Shown: positions 10,601-19,004, counted from the first letter of the stretch. The stretch is 64,000 nt of DNA from Pseudomonas versuta (GCF_001294575.1 NZ_CP012676.1:3806501-3870500), one strand, 5' to 3'. The notes: a model not told the origin generated them from the sequence alone. A program made the numbers and translations.

Positions 10601-12379
10601 CCGCGCCTCGCGCAAGGCGATGATGTCTTGCAGGGTAAACAGCGCACGATGTTCTGCGCCGATGCCGAGCCGGTCAGCAAAGCGGTTTATTTCGTCCTGG
10701 GCAGCGGCCACCTGTAACGCGGCATGGGTGGGGCTCAGACGTTCACCGTCGATTTCCAGCTCTGAAAGATTACGCTCGGCCCACTGGGTGATTTCACGAT
10801 CAACGGCGGATATCTGACCGTGGAGCGTGTTGATTTCGTCATCAATCTGGCCGATTTCGCGCTTGTACAGCGCCCGGTCAATGCGCTGAACCTCAGCCGA
10901 AATCTTCTGGATCGCGAACTCGAACTGCTTCATGCCGTCCGCTTCGCTGCTCAGCAAACTGATCGCCAGCGGACGAATGTCTTCGGGGAGTTTGTCCTGC
11001 AACACGGCCAGCGCCGGATCCTTCATGGAGGTCACCAGCACCCGCTTGCCATTAGCCAGGTAATGACTGATGACGTTGGCGATGGTGTGGGTCTTGCCGG
11101 TGCCGGGCGGGCCTTGCACCACAACTCCGTCGTGCACCTCCAGCAACTGGATGATTTGTACTTGCTCGTCGTTGTAGGGTTTGGGGAAGTACAGTTCGTG
11201 CACTTTTGACGCGGCTGCGTCCGTACCCTGGGTGCCGCTGACATAGGACAAGCCGCGAAACGGCGGCAGAACCACCTCCTCAAGCACGTTTGAAGGCTCG
11301 GTCAAAATCGCCTGCAATGCAGGCGGCAAATGATCGAGGTCCTCGATCCCGGCGTCAAAGCGGCCCAGGTCCTCAATAAACATATTGCTGTCGCGGGCGC
11401 GGGCAAACAGGGTCCAGGTATCAGTGACGCACAAGTGCTCGGCAGCCTTGGGCACAGAGCGGTCCCCGTCGGCAATTGTCATCGGCAAGAACTGCCCCTG
11501 GGCATCGAGCAATGACGATGCCGAACGGATCACCGGGTCGTAGCTGGAAGGGTTGAACGGGCTGATTCCCGCCTGGTCCTTCTTGAAAAAATCCTTGGCC
11601 AGCTTGTCCAGGGCACCGACCCCGGCAATATCAGCGGCCACATAGGCGTCCACTTCAAGACGCGGCTCGGCGACCCGCGGGCGCACTTCGAGCGCCATGC
11701 TGTCCGGGTTGATGTCGATCTCGACCAGTTGACTGATCAGCGGGTAGTGGATGACGCCGACCTCGGGATGTTCCCACGTCGAAACGCCCATGCCCCACAC
11801 CAGCTCCAGCTGTGCGTCCCCCAGGTTGCCCTGCATCTGCTGCACCAGCAAAAACAGTTCAGCGTAGAGCTCGATACTTTTGCGCCGCTGCTTTTCTTCT
11901 TGCGCCCACATTCGCCAGGCAGTCTGACTGTAGGACTTGAGCTGAGCCTTGATCTCACCGGCTTCCAGGCAGTCTTCCAGATTGATCCACTCATCCTCCA
12001 CGGGCTCTTCACTGCCCGGGGTGCCGGTGAGCGTTGCGGGTTCAGTCAGGACGCCACTGGCGCGCAACGCCTCGCGCGCCACCCGATGTTTGAGCGCAGG
12101 CTCGACTTGCGGCGTGCCCTTGAGCTCAATCCACACCCCCAGCAACGGGCTGAGCGGCGCAGGTGGCCGGGTCTCGTGCAAACGCTCGAGCCGAAGCCAG
12201 ATTTCATCTTCATCGCCCACGTGAACATCCAGACTGACACCCGGTAATGAGCGCAGTTTTTCTTCACTGGCACTGAATGTGTTGTGCTGGCTGACGGTTA
12301 ACGCGGGGCGCTTTTGCATGAGCGCGGTCTGTTTGACGAACTCAATCAGACTGGCGAGACGTGCACGTACTGTATCCAT
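7691..12379 (-). CDS. Giant Upf1/DNA2-like SF1 helicase with C-terminal Vsr/DUF559-like nuclease
   Basis: A 1562-residue protein. Walker A GPPGTGKT has its Lys at 429 and is followed by TSMKDPALAVLQDKLP. About 650 helix-rich residues separate this from motif II VIIDEASQSD (Asp1110, Glu1111) and the GDDKQVSP motif. Motif V-like GDARTFQGKERDVMFLSL and motif VI RFNVAASRARDRMYLV complete an Upf1/COG1112-type SF1 helicase. Residues ~1420-1480 hold LAIECDGDRFHG (Glu1439, Asp1441) and RRQRILERAGWRFWR, the signature of the MTES_1575/DUF559 branch of Vsr-like endonucleases. Catalytic residues of both parts look intact. The first ~330 residues are unrecognised. ATG 12379 lacks a strong Shine-Dalgarno. 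The gene is monocistronic and lies directly downstream of the Ter operon terminator on the same strand. Helicase-nuclease fusions of this kind are frequent in anti-phage loci (Mokosh uses a related helicase with a PLD nuclease), but a defence role here is inference; DNA repair is an alternative. Confidence 0.85.
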   Translation of the reverse strand: MDTVRARLASLIEFVKQTALMQKRPALTVSQHNTFSASEEKLRSLPGVSLDVHVGDEDEIWLRLERLHETRPPAPLSPLLGVWIELKGTPQVEPALKHRVAREALRASGVLTEPATLTGTPGSEEPVEDEWINLEDCLEAGEIKAQLKSYSQTAWRMWAQEEKQRRKSIELYAELFLLVQQMQGNLGDAQLELVWGMGVSTWEHPEVGVIHYPLISQLVEIDINPDSMALEVRPRVAEPRLEVDAYVAADIAGVGALDKLAKDFFKKDQAGISPFNPSSYDPVIRSASSLLDAQGQFLPMTIADGDRSVPKAAEHLCVTDTWTLFARARDSNMFIEDLGRFDAGIEDLDHLPPALQAILTEPSNVLEEVVLPPFRGLSYVSGTQGTDAAASKVHELYFPKPYNDEQVQIIQLLEVHDGVVVQGPPGTGKTHTIANVISHYLANGKRVLVTSMKDPALAVLQDKLPEDIRPLAISLLSSEADGMKQFEFAIQKISAEVQRIDRALYKREIGQIDDEINTLHGQISAVDREITQWAERNLSELEIDGERLSPTHAALQVAAAQDEINRFADRLGIGAEHRALFTLQDIIALREARLELKDALSYLGQKVPQLADFPDAQTLIQVHQDLAQESQLQHKESIGEVPRLLDCSGPTLEQAQALLEHIGHLQALRTAITAAQQGWVPAMQAWLMRNGNSDVLALFDSLKVEIEDTLAGRKAFVARPVSLPFELHTQPEVLAAIDNLAQGRRPFGLSGLIGKGSQKQLLDTIVVLGSKPQSEQDWAHVQGFVHFQLHSRTLLLRWNALAAEMPLPVFEADAEQLPAAARAIEQFDDIVRAERWQTRAQTELRQLLPEWPQVNNLRTDEAVLGQGESILRHHLMRQRLAATWVIKETFNKALAGCGGAVSERLQGFLDLSLGQPGVQVAEIQVQWSALMDQLRGVLALKDALNTVQQVTAVIAQSGGLIWAARLREEPCTGPVDALLPDNCLEIWRLSRLASYLDSIDGREDLKRLFKLRAELELSLSRLYQDAVVKRTWLRLSENATPSVRAALELYRTAIRKIGKGTGVRAGRYRQDARLAADVAISAIPCWIMPHYRICESLPAQYGAFDLVIIDEASQSDLSALPALLRAKKVLVVGDDKQVSPDGIGMEEERVQNMMTRFLGNQVGLYRPLMSPERSLYDLFKVVFAKSGTMLREHFRCVAPIIEYSKREFYNHELKPLRLPLMTERLDPPLIDLLVMDGMKKGKLNLGEANVIVEEIRRLIDLPQIAGRSIGVVSLLGAEQAQTIMQILTRELGEEVITRFQISCGDARTFQGKERDVMFLSLVASPGDCFANSRDSIAQRFNVAASRARDRMYLVRSVELTDLSAVDALRRGLIEHFETPFTQDAEQVSDLRELCESGFERDMYDELTRRGYRVIPQVGVGAYRIDMVVEGDNDSRLAIECDGDRFHGPDRWDSDMRRQRILERAGWRFWRCFASAFTLNRQLIIDDLLSTLKAMNIEPCSGEGAAPSIHVERRQVYGFQRAGGEGAVRPYDHRPAKDPFLFWVPDGPATIDPQPDLSAPQMA

Positions 12380-12611
12380 GTCGGGGCTGAACCACTTCGA
12401 TGAGAGGGCGCGGTAGTGACTGAAAAAAACCTGAAGGCGCCAAAAAAGGTGAAAAACTCACAAGTGGCGACACGATACAGAGGTTCAGGTTGTATTCAGA
12501 TACATCATTTTGTAAAAACTGCTCGCTATACAGCACGGCCCGCTTATTCCAAATAAGGTCGTCCGTCATGCCCGCCTCACCCCTGCGCCTGGCGCGGCTG
12601 ATAGCACCACT
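12380..12611. other. Non-coding region upstream of the helicase gene
   Basis: No convincing gene. The short open frames across it run through REP sequence. It must contain the helicase promoter; the AT-rich stretch around 12490-12530 is the best candidate area, but no clear -10/-35 was found. Confidence 0.4.
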
Positions 12612-12677
12612 CCTGTAGGAGCGAGCTTGCTCGCGATCTTTGTTAAAAAAGCTCGCGAGCAAGCTTGCTCCTATAGG
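12612..12677. repeat. Inverted REP pair
   Basis: Arms CCTGTAGGAGCGAGCTTGCT (from 12612) and its inverted copy ending CTTGCTCCTATAGG (to 12677), about 25 bp each with two mismatches and a 16-base AT-rich spacer: a REP doublet (REPIN-like). Confidence 0.8.
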
Positions 12678-12687
12678 AGGTTCAGGC

Positions 12688-12725
12688 ATAAAAAAGGCCC
12701 TCCCCGAAACCGGGGAGGGCCTTTT
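12688..12725 (-). terminator. Rho-independent terminator of the Ter operon
   Basis: A 15-bp perfect stem: AAAAGGCCCTCCCCG (12692-12706), loop AAAC, then the complementary arm to 12725. A T-run follows on the minus strand. It lies 15 bases after the terE stop codon and closes the twelve-gene operon. Confidence 0.92.
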
Positions 12726-12740
12726 GCATAACGCTGGGGT

Positions 12741-13319
12741 TTAGCCCAGGTTAACGCCAAAGTTCGATGCCAACGGTGCCAGACCGCCTGCAAAACCCTG
12801 GCCGATTGCCTTGAACTTCCACTCTTCGCCATTGCGATACAACTCGCCGAAGACCATAGCGGTCTCGGTGGAGGCGTCTTCGCTCAGGTCAAAACGTGCC
12901 AGCTCTTTGTTATCCGCCTTGTTCAGTACGCGGATGTAAGCGTTCGATACCTGACCGAAGTTCTGCTTGCGGCCATCAGCCTCATGGATGGTCACGGCGA
13001 AAGCCAGTTTCTTGGCTTCTTGTGCCAGGCCCGCCAGGTTGACGTTGATTTGCTCATCGTCACCCTCGCCAGCACCGGAGCGGTTGTCGCCCTGGTGCAC
13101 GACGTTGCCGTCCGGTGAGGTCTTGTTGTTGTAGAACACAAAGCTGCCGTCGTTCAGCACTTTGCCGCTCTCGCCAACAATGAACACCGAGGCGTCGAGG
13201 TCGAACTCGGTACCGTCAGTGACGCGAGGATCCCAGCCCAGGCCAACAATAACTTCTGTCAGGCCAGGTGCTTCTTTGGTCAGGGAGACGTTGCCGCCCT
13301 TGCTCAGACTTACTGCCAT
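12741..13319 (-). CDS. terE: Tellurium resistance protein TerE (TerD domain)
   Basis: TerD-domain protein of 192 residues, the last gene of the operon. It starts [19 protein letters not shown] and carries [45 protein letters not shown] and [14 protein letters not shown], the Ca2+-binding and core motifs of the TerD/TerE family. It is closer to TerE ([13 protein letters not shown]) than to TerD. Known family behaviour: cytosolic, calcium-binding, working with TerC at the membrane in tellurite, colicin and phage resistance. It follows terD by 37 bp and has an AGGG-type ribosome site. Confidence 0.9.
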   Translation of the reverse strand: MAVSLSKGGNVSLTKEAPGLTEVIVGLGWDPRVTDGTEFDLDASVFIVGESGKVLNDGSFVFYNNKTSPDGNVVHQGDNRSGAGEGDDEQINVNLAGLAQEAKKLAFAVTIHEADGRKQNFGQVSNAYIRVLNKADNKELARFDLSEDASTETAMVFGELYRNGEEWKFKAIGQGFAGGLAPLASNFGVNLG

Positions 13320-13356
13320 GTTCGTGAACCCTTATATAAAAAGATGAATGGGTCGA

Positions 13357-13932
13357 TTAAAACTTCAGGCCGAAGCTTTCAGCCAATGGCTTGAGGCCAC
13401 CGTTGAAGCCCTGGCCTACTGCGCGGAATTTCCACTCGGCGCCATTGCGATACAGCTCGGCAAAGATCATTGCGGTTTGGGTGCTGGCATCTTCTGCGAG
13501 GTCATAGCGAACAACTTCGTTGTTGTTGTCCTGATTGACCAGACGGATGAAGGCATTACGCACCTGACCAAAGTTCTGCTTACGAGCGTCGGCTTCGTGG
13601 ATGGTCACAGTGATCGCGATCTTGTCGATCTCGGCAGGCACTTTGGACAGGTCGATCTTGATCGCCTCGTCGTCGCCGTCGCCTTCACCGGTGCGGTTAT
13701 CGCCGGTGTGCTCAACCGAGCCGTCGGTGCTTTTGAGCTGGTTGTAGAAAATGAAATCGGAGTCAGCGCGTACTTTGCCGTCAGCCTTGAGCAAGAAAGC
13801 GCTCGCATCCAGGTCGAAGTCTTGACCATCGGTGGAGCGAGCATCCCAGCCCAGACCCACGAGGACTTTAGTCATCCCCGGAGCTTCTTTGGACAGGGAC
13901 AGGTTGCCACCTTTGGAAAGGGAAAGTGCCAT
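13357..13932 (-). CDS. terD: Tellurium resistance protein TerD
   Basis: TerD-domain protein of 191 residues, very close to classical Ter[70 protein letters not shown] and [10 protein letters not shown]. The acidic DxDxS and GDGDDE clusters are the calcium ligands of this fold. A strong site, TAAGGAGAATTACAC, precedes ATG 13932. It sits between terC and terE and is paralogous to terE (same fold, clearly diverged motifs), so a tandem duplication is old. Inferred role: stress-responsive partner of TerC at the inner membrane. Confidence 0.93.
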   Translation of the reverse strand: MALSLSKGGNLSLSKEAPGMTKVLVGLGWDARSTDGQDFDLDASAFLLKADGKVRADSDFIFYNQLKSTDGSVEHTGDNRTGEGDGDDEAIKIDLSKVPAEIDKIAITVTIHEADARKQNFGQVRNAFIRLVNQDNNNEVVRYDLAEDASTQTAMIFAELYRNGAEWKFRAVGQGFNGGLKPLAESFGLKF

Positions 13933-13958
13933 GTGTAATTCTCCTTAGTAATGTGCGA

Positions 13959-15002
13959 TCAAGCGTTCGTATCGTTTTTAACGTCGGATGGCTCTTCTTT
14001 ACCGGGAAACATGATGCTGGCCACAACACCGATGGCCAGTACCACCAACACCACGATCAGGCTGGTGTTTGGATCAATTTCATAGCCATGGCCAAACAGG
14101 TGGTCGGTTGCGTTCAAGGCCAGCTTGCCGGCGATAAAGAACAACAGCGCGATAACCGATTTTTCCAGGTGAACCAGGTAGCGCTTCAGCGCTTCGAGAA
14201 CGAAGTACATGGTCCGCAGGCCAAGAATGGCGAACATCATGGCCGAATACACGATCAACGGTTCACGGCTCACTGCGATCACTGCAGGTACGGAGTCGAA
14301 GGCGAACAGGATGTCCGATACCTCGACCACTACCACACACAGAAACAACGGTGTCGCGAACAAGGTGCCTTTGGCAGCCAGGCTCATTCCCTTGTTCTGC
14401 GGCTTCGTGATCTCTTTTTCAAGCTCTTTGCGCGAAACAAAGAAATTATGTCCGTGCAGCTTCGGCCAGACCGGGAACAGTTTTTGCGCAAAGCGGTAGG
14501 CCATGTGCTTGGAGTAATCCTCCTCTTCGTCCTCTTCCTTGCTGCGCAACATCATGATTGCGGTCCAGGCCACAACCACCGCAAACAGCACTTCGACCCA
14601 GGGACCGAACGCCAGCAGGCCAGTACCGATTGCCACAAAGATCAGGCGGAAGACGATGGCACCGATGATGCCCCAGTACAGAACGCGGTGACGCAGCGCA
14701 TCTGGCACCTTGAACCAGGCAAAGATCGCCATGAACACGAACAGGTTGTCGACGCTGAGCACTTTTTCCAGCGCATAACCGGTCACGAACAGGCTGGCCA
14801 CACTTGGGCCGTGGGCGTAGTACAGGTAACCCGCAAATGCGAGCGAGATCAGCACCCAGAACACCGACCAGACGGCGGCGTTGGTCAGCGTGACCGGTTT
14901 ATCGCTTTTGTGGGTGAACAGGTCGATTGCCAGAGCAATGACCGCTAACGCCACAAATACAGCGATGGTAGTTGGCGGAAAGCCAATTGCCGTGTTTTCC
15001 AT
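13959..15002 (-). CDS. terC: Integral membrane protein TerC
   Basis: Polytopic membrane protein of 347 residues with eight or nine hydrophobic segments. The two TerC hallmark helices are present: ALEKVLSVDNLFVFMAIF and VEVSDILFAFDSVPAVIAVS, each with conserved acidic residues inside the membrane. Between them is a charged cytosolic stretch (RSKEEDEEEDYSKH). The family includes E. coli TerC, Alx and YceF-like proteins, linked to metal (Mn2+) export and tellurite resistance. ATG 15002 follows GAGGAC at proper spacing and avoids overlap with terB; an in-frame upstream start at 15020 is less likely. It is the only membrane anchor in the operon. Confidence 0.94.
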   Translation of the reverse strand: MENTAIGFPPTTIAVFVALAVIALAIDLFTHKSDKPVTLTNAAVWSVFWVLISLAFAGYLYYAHGPSVASLFVTGYALEKVLSVDNLFVFMAIFAWFKVPDALRHRVLYWGIIGAIVFRLIFVAIGTGLLAFGPWVEVLFAVVVAWTAIMMLRSKEEDEEEDYSKHMAYRFAQKLFPVWPKLHGHNFFVSRKELEKEITKPQNKGMSLAAKGTLFATPLFLCVVVVEVSDILFAFDSVPAVIAVSREPLIVYSAMMFAILGLRTMYFVLEALKRYLVHLEKSVIALLFFIAGKLALNATDHLFGHGYEIDPNTSLIVVLVVLAIGVVASIMFPGKEEPSDVKNDTNA

Positions 15003-15009
15003 GATGTCC

Positions 15010-15459
15010 TCAGAGATCAAAATCGCCAGGGTTCAACCCCAGCTCATTGCAGATAGTGCGGCAAGCAGCCCGCTCACTTTCATCGAAGTTGCCGTCGGCA
15101 CTGCCGATTGCGCAGCAAACACGCACCAGCAGACGGGCAGCATCTTCTTTTTTACGCAACTGACCGATCGACTTCAGGGCTTCTGCGCGACCGATCTGCT
15201 GATCAAACTCAAACTTGGCACAGACCTCATTGAAGGACTTGATCACGTCTTTGACGTCAAAAGCCTTCAACTCATTGGAGTTCTGGATGAACCCGACCAT
15301 CTTCTGCTTCTCGTCGCTGCTGATGTTGCCGTCGGCAGCAGCCACCAGCGCGCATCCGGAAACCACGGCTTCCATGAACTCGCGGTTCTTGAATTTGCTG
15401 ACTTCCGCCGAAAGCTTGTCACGGGCAGCGGTTGCATTGGTTTTCAGCCATTCGAGCAT
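15010..15459 (-). CDS. terB: Tellurite resistance protein TerB
   Basis: All-helical TerB protein, 149 residues, the usual size. EVSKFKNREFMEAVVSGCAL, AAADGNISSDEKQKMVGFI and SADGNFDESERAACRTIC are the two internal helical hairpins with acidic D-G-N/D-F metal-binding loops that define the TerB fold. ATG 15459 is preceded by AAGGTGA at good spacing; the GTG at 15468 is a longer alternative. The family partners TerC and TerD in membrane-associated complexes. It lies seven bases upstream of terC, so the two are co-translated. Confidence 0.93.
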   Translation of the reverse strand: MLEWLKTNATAARDKLSAEVSKFKNREFMEAVVSGCALVAAADGNISSDEKQKMVGFIQNSNELKAFDVKDVIKSFNEVCAKFEFDQQIGRAEALKSIGQLRKKEDAARLLVRVCCAIGSADGNFDESERAACRTICNELGLNPGDFDL

Positions 15460-15489
15460 TGGATTCACCTTGTCAGAAATTGAGTGAGT

Positions 15490-15511
15490 GCCGCCGGCCT
15501 CGGCCGGCGGC
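15490..15511. other. Strong intercistronic hairpin between terA and terB
   Basis: Perfect 9-bp GC-only stem GCCGCCGGC / GCCGGCGGC with a 4-base loop, in the 66-bp gap between the terA stop and terB start. No T-run follows, so read-through is expected. It probably affects mRNA stability or differential expression along the operon. Confidence 0.6.
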
Positions 15512-15525
15512 CAATTACATAACGC

Positions 15526-16713
15526 TCATTTGGACCCGGCAGCCCAGCGCATGCCCCAGCCAAATGCTTTGTCCATGTCCGAGTGCCCTTTGAAAAACTC
15601 GACCTTGCGGTTGACCTTGACGCTGCCACCGACGTTTTCGAGCAAGGCAATGGCGCACATGCCCTTGGTGCCGCCCTCTTCGCTCAGACGCACTTCAATT
15701 GGCGGCTCGCCCGGGATGTACAGAGTAATTACGCCATCGGTGGCCTGCCAGTTCGGGGCGCCCTCATAGATGAATGCGTACACCAGCACGCGCCGCATCT
15801 TGCGCCACTCCTTGCCGTTGATGCGCAACCACTCGCCGTCGCTCACGGAGCCGGTCCGGTCGTCGCCCATCAATTGAATGAACGGCTCGTCGCGGAAATC
15901 GCCAAACGCATTGCCCAGGGCCTGAACGGCACCCTTGCGCCCGTTTTCCATTTCGTACAGGCAGCCTACATCGAGGTCGATACCGCCCGACTTGCCGCGC
16001 AGCGAGGCAAAGAAACCACCGCCGCCGCTCGGCGTGGTGCGGTTCCAGTTGAGGTTGATCTTGATCTCGCCAAAATCACCGTCCTTTTTGTCCAGGCTGA
16101 TCGAAGGACGCTGCTTGTCGAGGGTGATCTTCGACAGGTTGACCCTGGATGCCGGGGCAGGGGCAACTGGTGGTGCAATCACTGGTGCGGGCGCTGCTGC
16201 AGGAGCTGGCGCTGCAATATCAACGCCGAAGTGCTGGGCCAAAGGCGCCAGACCACCGGCAAAACCCTGGGCTACGCAGCGGAACTTCCACGCCCCCTGG
16301 CGGCGATAAAACTCGCCGAGGATCAACGCGCTTTCCTGCATGCCCACCGTCGGGATCGGGGCTTCAATGCCGCCGGTCACAGACACATTAAGCTGCGGGA
16401 ACGCGTCGAATCTGGCCTTGTTCTCGTAGATGGTCGCGGTCAGTGCAACTTTATCGATGGCCGCGTCAATGATGTCCAGATTGAGGCTGAACACGCTGCG
16501 CCCCGGTGCGGACTCCACCAGTTTTACGGCGCCGTTGTTGACACTCTGCTGGCCGAAGAAGCACATGTCATTGTCACCACGTACCTTGCCCGACTCATTA
16601 AGCAGGAAGGCGGATACGTCCAGATCGGCACCCGGCACCGGGGTATAGGTGATGGTCACGCTCGGGGTGCCTGTGGTCACGGCGGTGTTTGCGCCTGGAG
16701 TCAGAGTACTCAT
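15526..16713 (-). CDS. terA: Tellurium resistance protein TerA (two-domain)
   Basis: 395-residue TerA. An N-terminal TerD-like domain (residues ~1-165, with PGADLDVSAFLLNESGKVRG and ESALILGEFYRRQGAWKFR) is joined by an Ala/Pro-rich linker (IAAPAPAAAPAPVIAPPVAP, residues ~170-190) to a C-terminal TerA domain carrying EIKINLNW, GGIDLDVGCLYE and GDDRTG. The linker suggests two independently moving calcium-binding modules. The start codon overlaps the terZ stop by four bases (ATGA), so translation is coupled. Confidence 0.92.
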   Translation of the reverse strand: MSTLTPGANTAVTTGTPSVTITYTPVPGADLDVSAFLLNESGKVRGDNDMCFFGQQSVNNGAVKLVESAPGRSVFSLNLDIIDAAIDKVALTATIYENKARFDAFPQLNVSVTGGIEAPIPTVGMQESALILGEFYRRQGAWKFRCVAQGFAGGLAPLAQHFGVDIAAPAPAAAPAPVIAPPVAPAPASRVNLSKITLDKQRPSISLDKKDGDFGEIKINLNWNRTTPSGGGGFFASLRGKSGGIDLDVGCLYEMENGRKGAVQALGNAFGDFRDEPFIQLMGDDRTGSVSDGEWLRINGKEWRKMRRVLVYAFIYEGAPNWQATDGVITLYIPGEPPIEVRLSEEGGTKGMCAIALLENVGGSVKVNRKVEFFKGHSDMDKAFGWGMRWAAGSK

Positions 16714-17300
16714 GGGCGCACCGCACTGGCGGCTTCGTTGCTCAGGTCCTGTGCTGTGCGACCGTTGGCAACCGTGCCGATGGCCGTCAGGTCCCAGCCC
16801 GCAGACGTGCGGCTGAGGTAAGCCATGACCACGCCGGTATGACGACCCTTGTCTGAAAGGTTGAAGCGCGCCAGTTCTTTGCCGGTCAGCTCATCAACAA
16901 TGCGGCAGTAGGCATTTTCTACGGCCTCGAAGTTTTGCCCGGTGAACGAGTTAACGGTGAACACCAGATGCCTGACGCCCGCCGGCAGCTGTTCAAGGTT
17001 GACCAGAATCGACTCATCGTCGCCATCGCCCTCACCCGTGCGGTTGTCGCCGGAGTGAACGATGGAGCCGTCAGTGGATTTGAGCTGGCGGAACCACACC
17101 AGATCCAGCGGTTGCCTGGCACTGTCGAGCAGGATGCATGAAGCGTCCAGATCGATGGCGGTATCGCTGTTGAGCAATTTGGCAAAAAAGCCGCTCGGCT
17201 TGACCGGGTCCCATCCCAGGCCCATGCGGATTTTCTTAAGACCGGTTCCGGCTTCTTTCTCGAGAGAAATGGTTTGGTTCTTGGATAGCGAAATGGCCAT
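16710..17300 (-). CDS. terZ: Tellurium resistance protein TerZ
   Basis: TerD-domain protein of 196 residues of the TerZ branch: it begins MAISLSKNQTISLEKEAG, has GLGWDPVKPSGFFAKLLNSD, the insertion typical of TerZ, then AIDLDAS and [18 protein letters not shown] 17300 follows AAGGAGAC. It is the first structural ter gene, 73 bp downstream of the HAD phosphatase gene, so the biosynthetic half and the ter half appear to form one transcription unit. TerX is the nearest alternative name. Confidence 0.88.
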   Translation of the reverse strand: MAISLSKNQTISLEKEAGTGLKKIRMGLGWDPVKPSGFFAKLLNSDTAIDLDASCILLDSARQPLDLVWFRQLKSTDGSIVHSGDNRTGEGDGDDESILVNLEQLPAGVRHLVFTVNSFTGQNFEAVENAYCRIVDELTGKELARFNLSDKGRHTGVVMAYLSRTSAGWDLTAIGTVANGRTAQDLSNEAASAVRP

Positions 17301-17373
17301 GAAGCGTCTCCTTGTCTGCACTGAAGCACGATAGGTTGGTGCTGATTATTGACGTGCTTTGCTTACGCCTTGC

Positions 17374-18048
17374 TTACAGCTCTTCGCGCAAGCACACATC
17401 AAGTGGCCGCTTGCGACGCCACAGCGCATGAAATTCGCGCCAATGTGGTTCCTGAGCGGCTCCGAGCATTTGTTCATCGCCCCGGGTGTCACCCCAGGCG
17501 CGCAATGTGTATTGATCCAGAGGTCCGTACCTGGCTTCCAGGCGAATGACCTTTTGTTCGCAACGACAGTTGATACCGTCGATCTCACCTGTCAGAACGC
17601 CGTCGACTGAGGCCAGTCGGGTTCCGATCAGGCCGATACCCAGTTTTTTGGCGAAAGGCGCGAGCACCAGCTCAGGGGACGCCGAACAAATAGTCACCGT
17701 GGCCCCTTGCTCCAGCTGGGCGGCGACAGATGTTAAGCCCAAAGGGCGCATTAGACGCTGCCACGAAACGTCACAAAATGCTTCAGCGCGCTCCTTCACC
17801 CAAGCCTCTTTGGCACCGGTCAGATAGACCGTAATCAGCTTTTCCTTCAAGTCATTACGCGATATCTGCCCCAGCAAGTAACTAAGGGTCGATGGAATCA
17901 TGCGCAGCAAGCGCATGGCGAACAGCCGGTTGCCAAAGGCAAAGCGCAAAAACGGCACAAACGTATCGTGATAGGTCAGCGTGCCATCGAAATCGAACGC
18001 GGACAGAATCTGTTTGCCTTGGCCTGATGTATTCAAAACGTCGTTCAA
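17374..18048 (-). CDS. HAD-IB family phosphatase of the Ter-linked biosynthetic module
   Basis: Haloacid-dehalogenase hydrolase (subfamily IB, SerB-like), 224 residues. Motif I FDFDGTLT (Asp19, Asp21), motif II TICSAS, motif III Lys near EQKVIRLEARYG and motif IV WGDTRGDEQML are all present, so phosphatase activity is expected. The start overlaps the stop of the CitE-like gene (ATGA). HAD phosphatases with PRTase, ATP-grasp and CitE-like enzymes have been predicted to assemble a nucleoside-like metabolite in Ter operons. The substrate is unknown. Confidence 0.9.
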   Translation of the reverse strand: MNDVLNTSGQGKQILSAFDFDGTLTYHDTFVPFLRFAFGNRLFAMRLLRMIPSTLSYLLGQISRNDLKEKLITVYLTGAKEAWVKERAEAFCDVSWQRLMRPLGLTSVAAQLEQGATVTICSASPELVLAPFAKKLGIGLIGTRLASVDGVLTGEIDGINCRCEQKVIRLEARYGPLDQYTLRAWGDTRGDEQMLGAAQEPHWREFHALWRRKRPLDVCLREEL

Positions 18049-19004
18049 CCCACTAATTCAGCCAATCGCAGGCTGCCTCCAAAAGTGTCCGGCGAGCAGC
18101 CGGTTTCGGGGCGAACCCCTTGCCAATGTGCTCGCTCAATAATTGTTTGCGCCCATTTGTAATGGGTCGCAGGTTCGCACATGGCGTCGTTGAACTTGAA
18201 CACCGCAGGCGCCGCCTCACTCAATATGTGGCGTGCGCTGTTGAGATCTTCAAGGCTGACTTGCAACGCCCTGTGGATAACTGCAATTTGCGACGGATGA
18301 ATTGCGGTTTTACCCACCAGCCCGTGGGCCATGTCAAGCGCCAGTTCCTGCTCCAGCAACTGCGGGCTATTGAGTTGTTCAAATACCGGGGCCGTAAGGG
18401 CGAAACCGGCGGAGCCCATCACCCCGCACAGCATCGGGATTACATAGCTCATGGGCGTGCTGTAAAGGGTCAGCGCCGGGCTACGACGCAAGCCCAGACA
18501 CCCCATCAAATCGTTGCCTCCTATGCGCAAGGCGATGATGCGCCCCGGCAATTGCTCAAGCATTGCACTGCGCAGTTCGACCATGGCTCCCGGGTCATAC
18601 ACCTCGGGTGTCTCCAGGGTTGGCATCAGCATCAATTCGCTGCGAGTGACCGCCTGTTCCCACTCGCGGATGTTGCTCAGGCGCAGTTTGGGCACGACAA
18701 AACCGTCGACGTGGCGCATCAACGACCATTCATTCAGCACCGCCGCCATCGCCGCATCCCGGGGACGAACAAACAGGATCGGGCCGCCGGACGGACGGGC
18801 CCCGCGTGCCTCGATCCCCAGCAACAGATTTCTCAGATTGTTGAGCCCCTGCTGCACGTCGGTCTCGGCCACTGCGTCTTCAAGGCACACCACCAGCGAG
18901 CGCAAGCCCTGGAGCTTTTGCCCCATGACCACATCCAGAATATCGGGACGGGTGGCCGGCATATAAAGAGTGGCGCCCAAGGCATAGGCGGAATGTTTGA
19001 TCAT
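18045..19004 (-). CDS. CitE-like HpcH/HpaI aldolase/citrate lyase family protein
   Basis: TIM-barrel lyase of 319 residues from the CitE/HpcH family. LRSLVVCLEDAV supplies the conserved Glu-Asp pair, LMPTLETPEVY the second metal Glu, and IGGNDLMGCLGLRR and GKTAIHPSQI are further family blocks. Such enzymes cleave or form C-C bonds on CoA esters or oxo acids with Mg2+. It lies inside the Ter biosynthetic module, overlapping both neighbours by one to four bases, which points to co-translation and a shared pathway. The real substrate is not deducible. Confidence 0.9.
   Translation of the reverse strand: MIKHSAYALGATLYMPATRPDILDVVMGQKLQGLRSLVVCLEDAVAETDVQQGLNNLRNLLLGIEARGARPSGGPILFVRPRDAAMAAVLNEWSLMRHVDGFVVPKLRLSNIREWEQAVTRSELMLMPTLETPEVYDPGAMVELRSAMLEQLPGRIIALRIGGNDLMGCLGLRRSPALTLYSTPMSYVIPMLCGVMGSAGFALTAPVFEQLNSPQLLEQELALDMAHGLVGKTAIHPSQIAVIHRALQVSLEDLNSARHILSEAAPAVFKFNDAMCEPATHYKWAQTIIERAHWQGVRPETGCSPDTFGGSLRLAELVG

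Noticed and set aside
12342..12689. 115-codon minus-strand open frame between the helicase and Ter terminator
   Set aside because: It runs through an inverted REP pair and overlaps the helicase start; no ribosome site.
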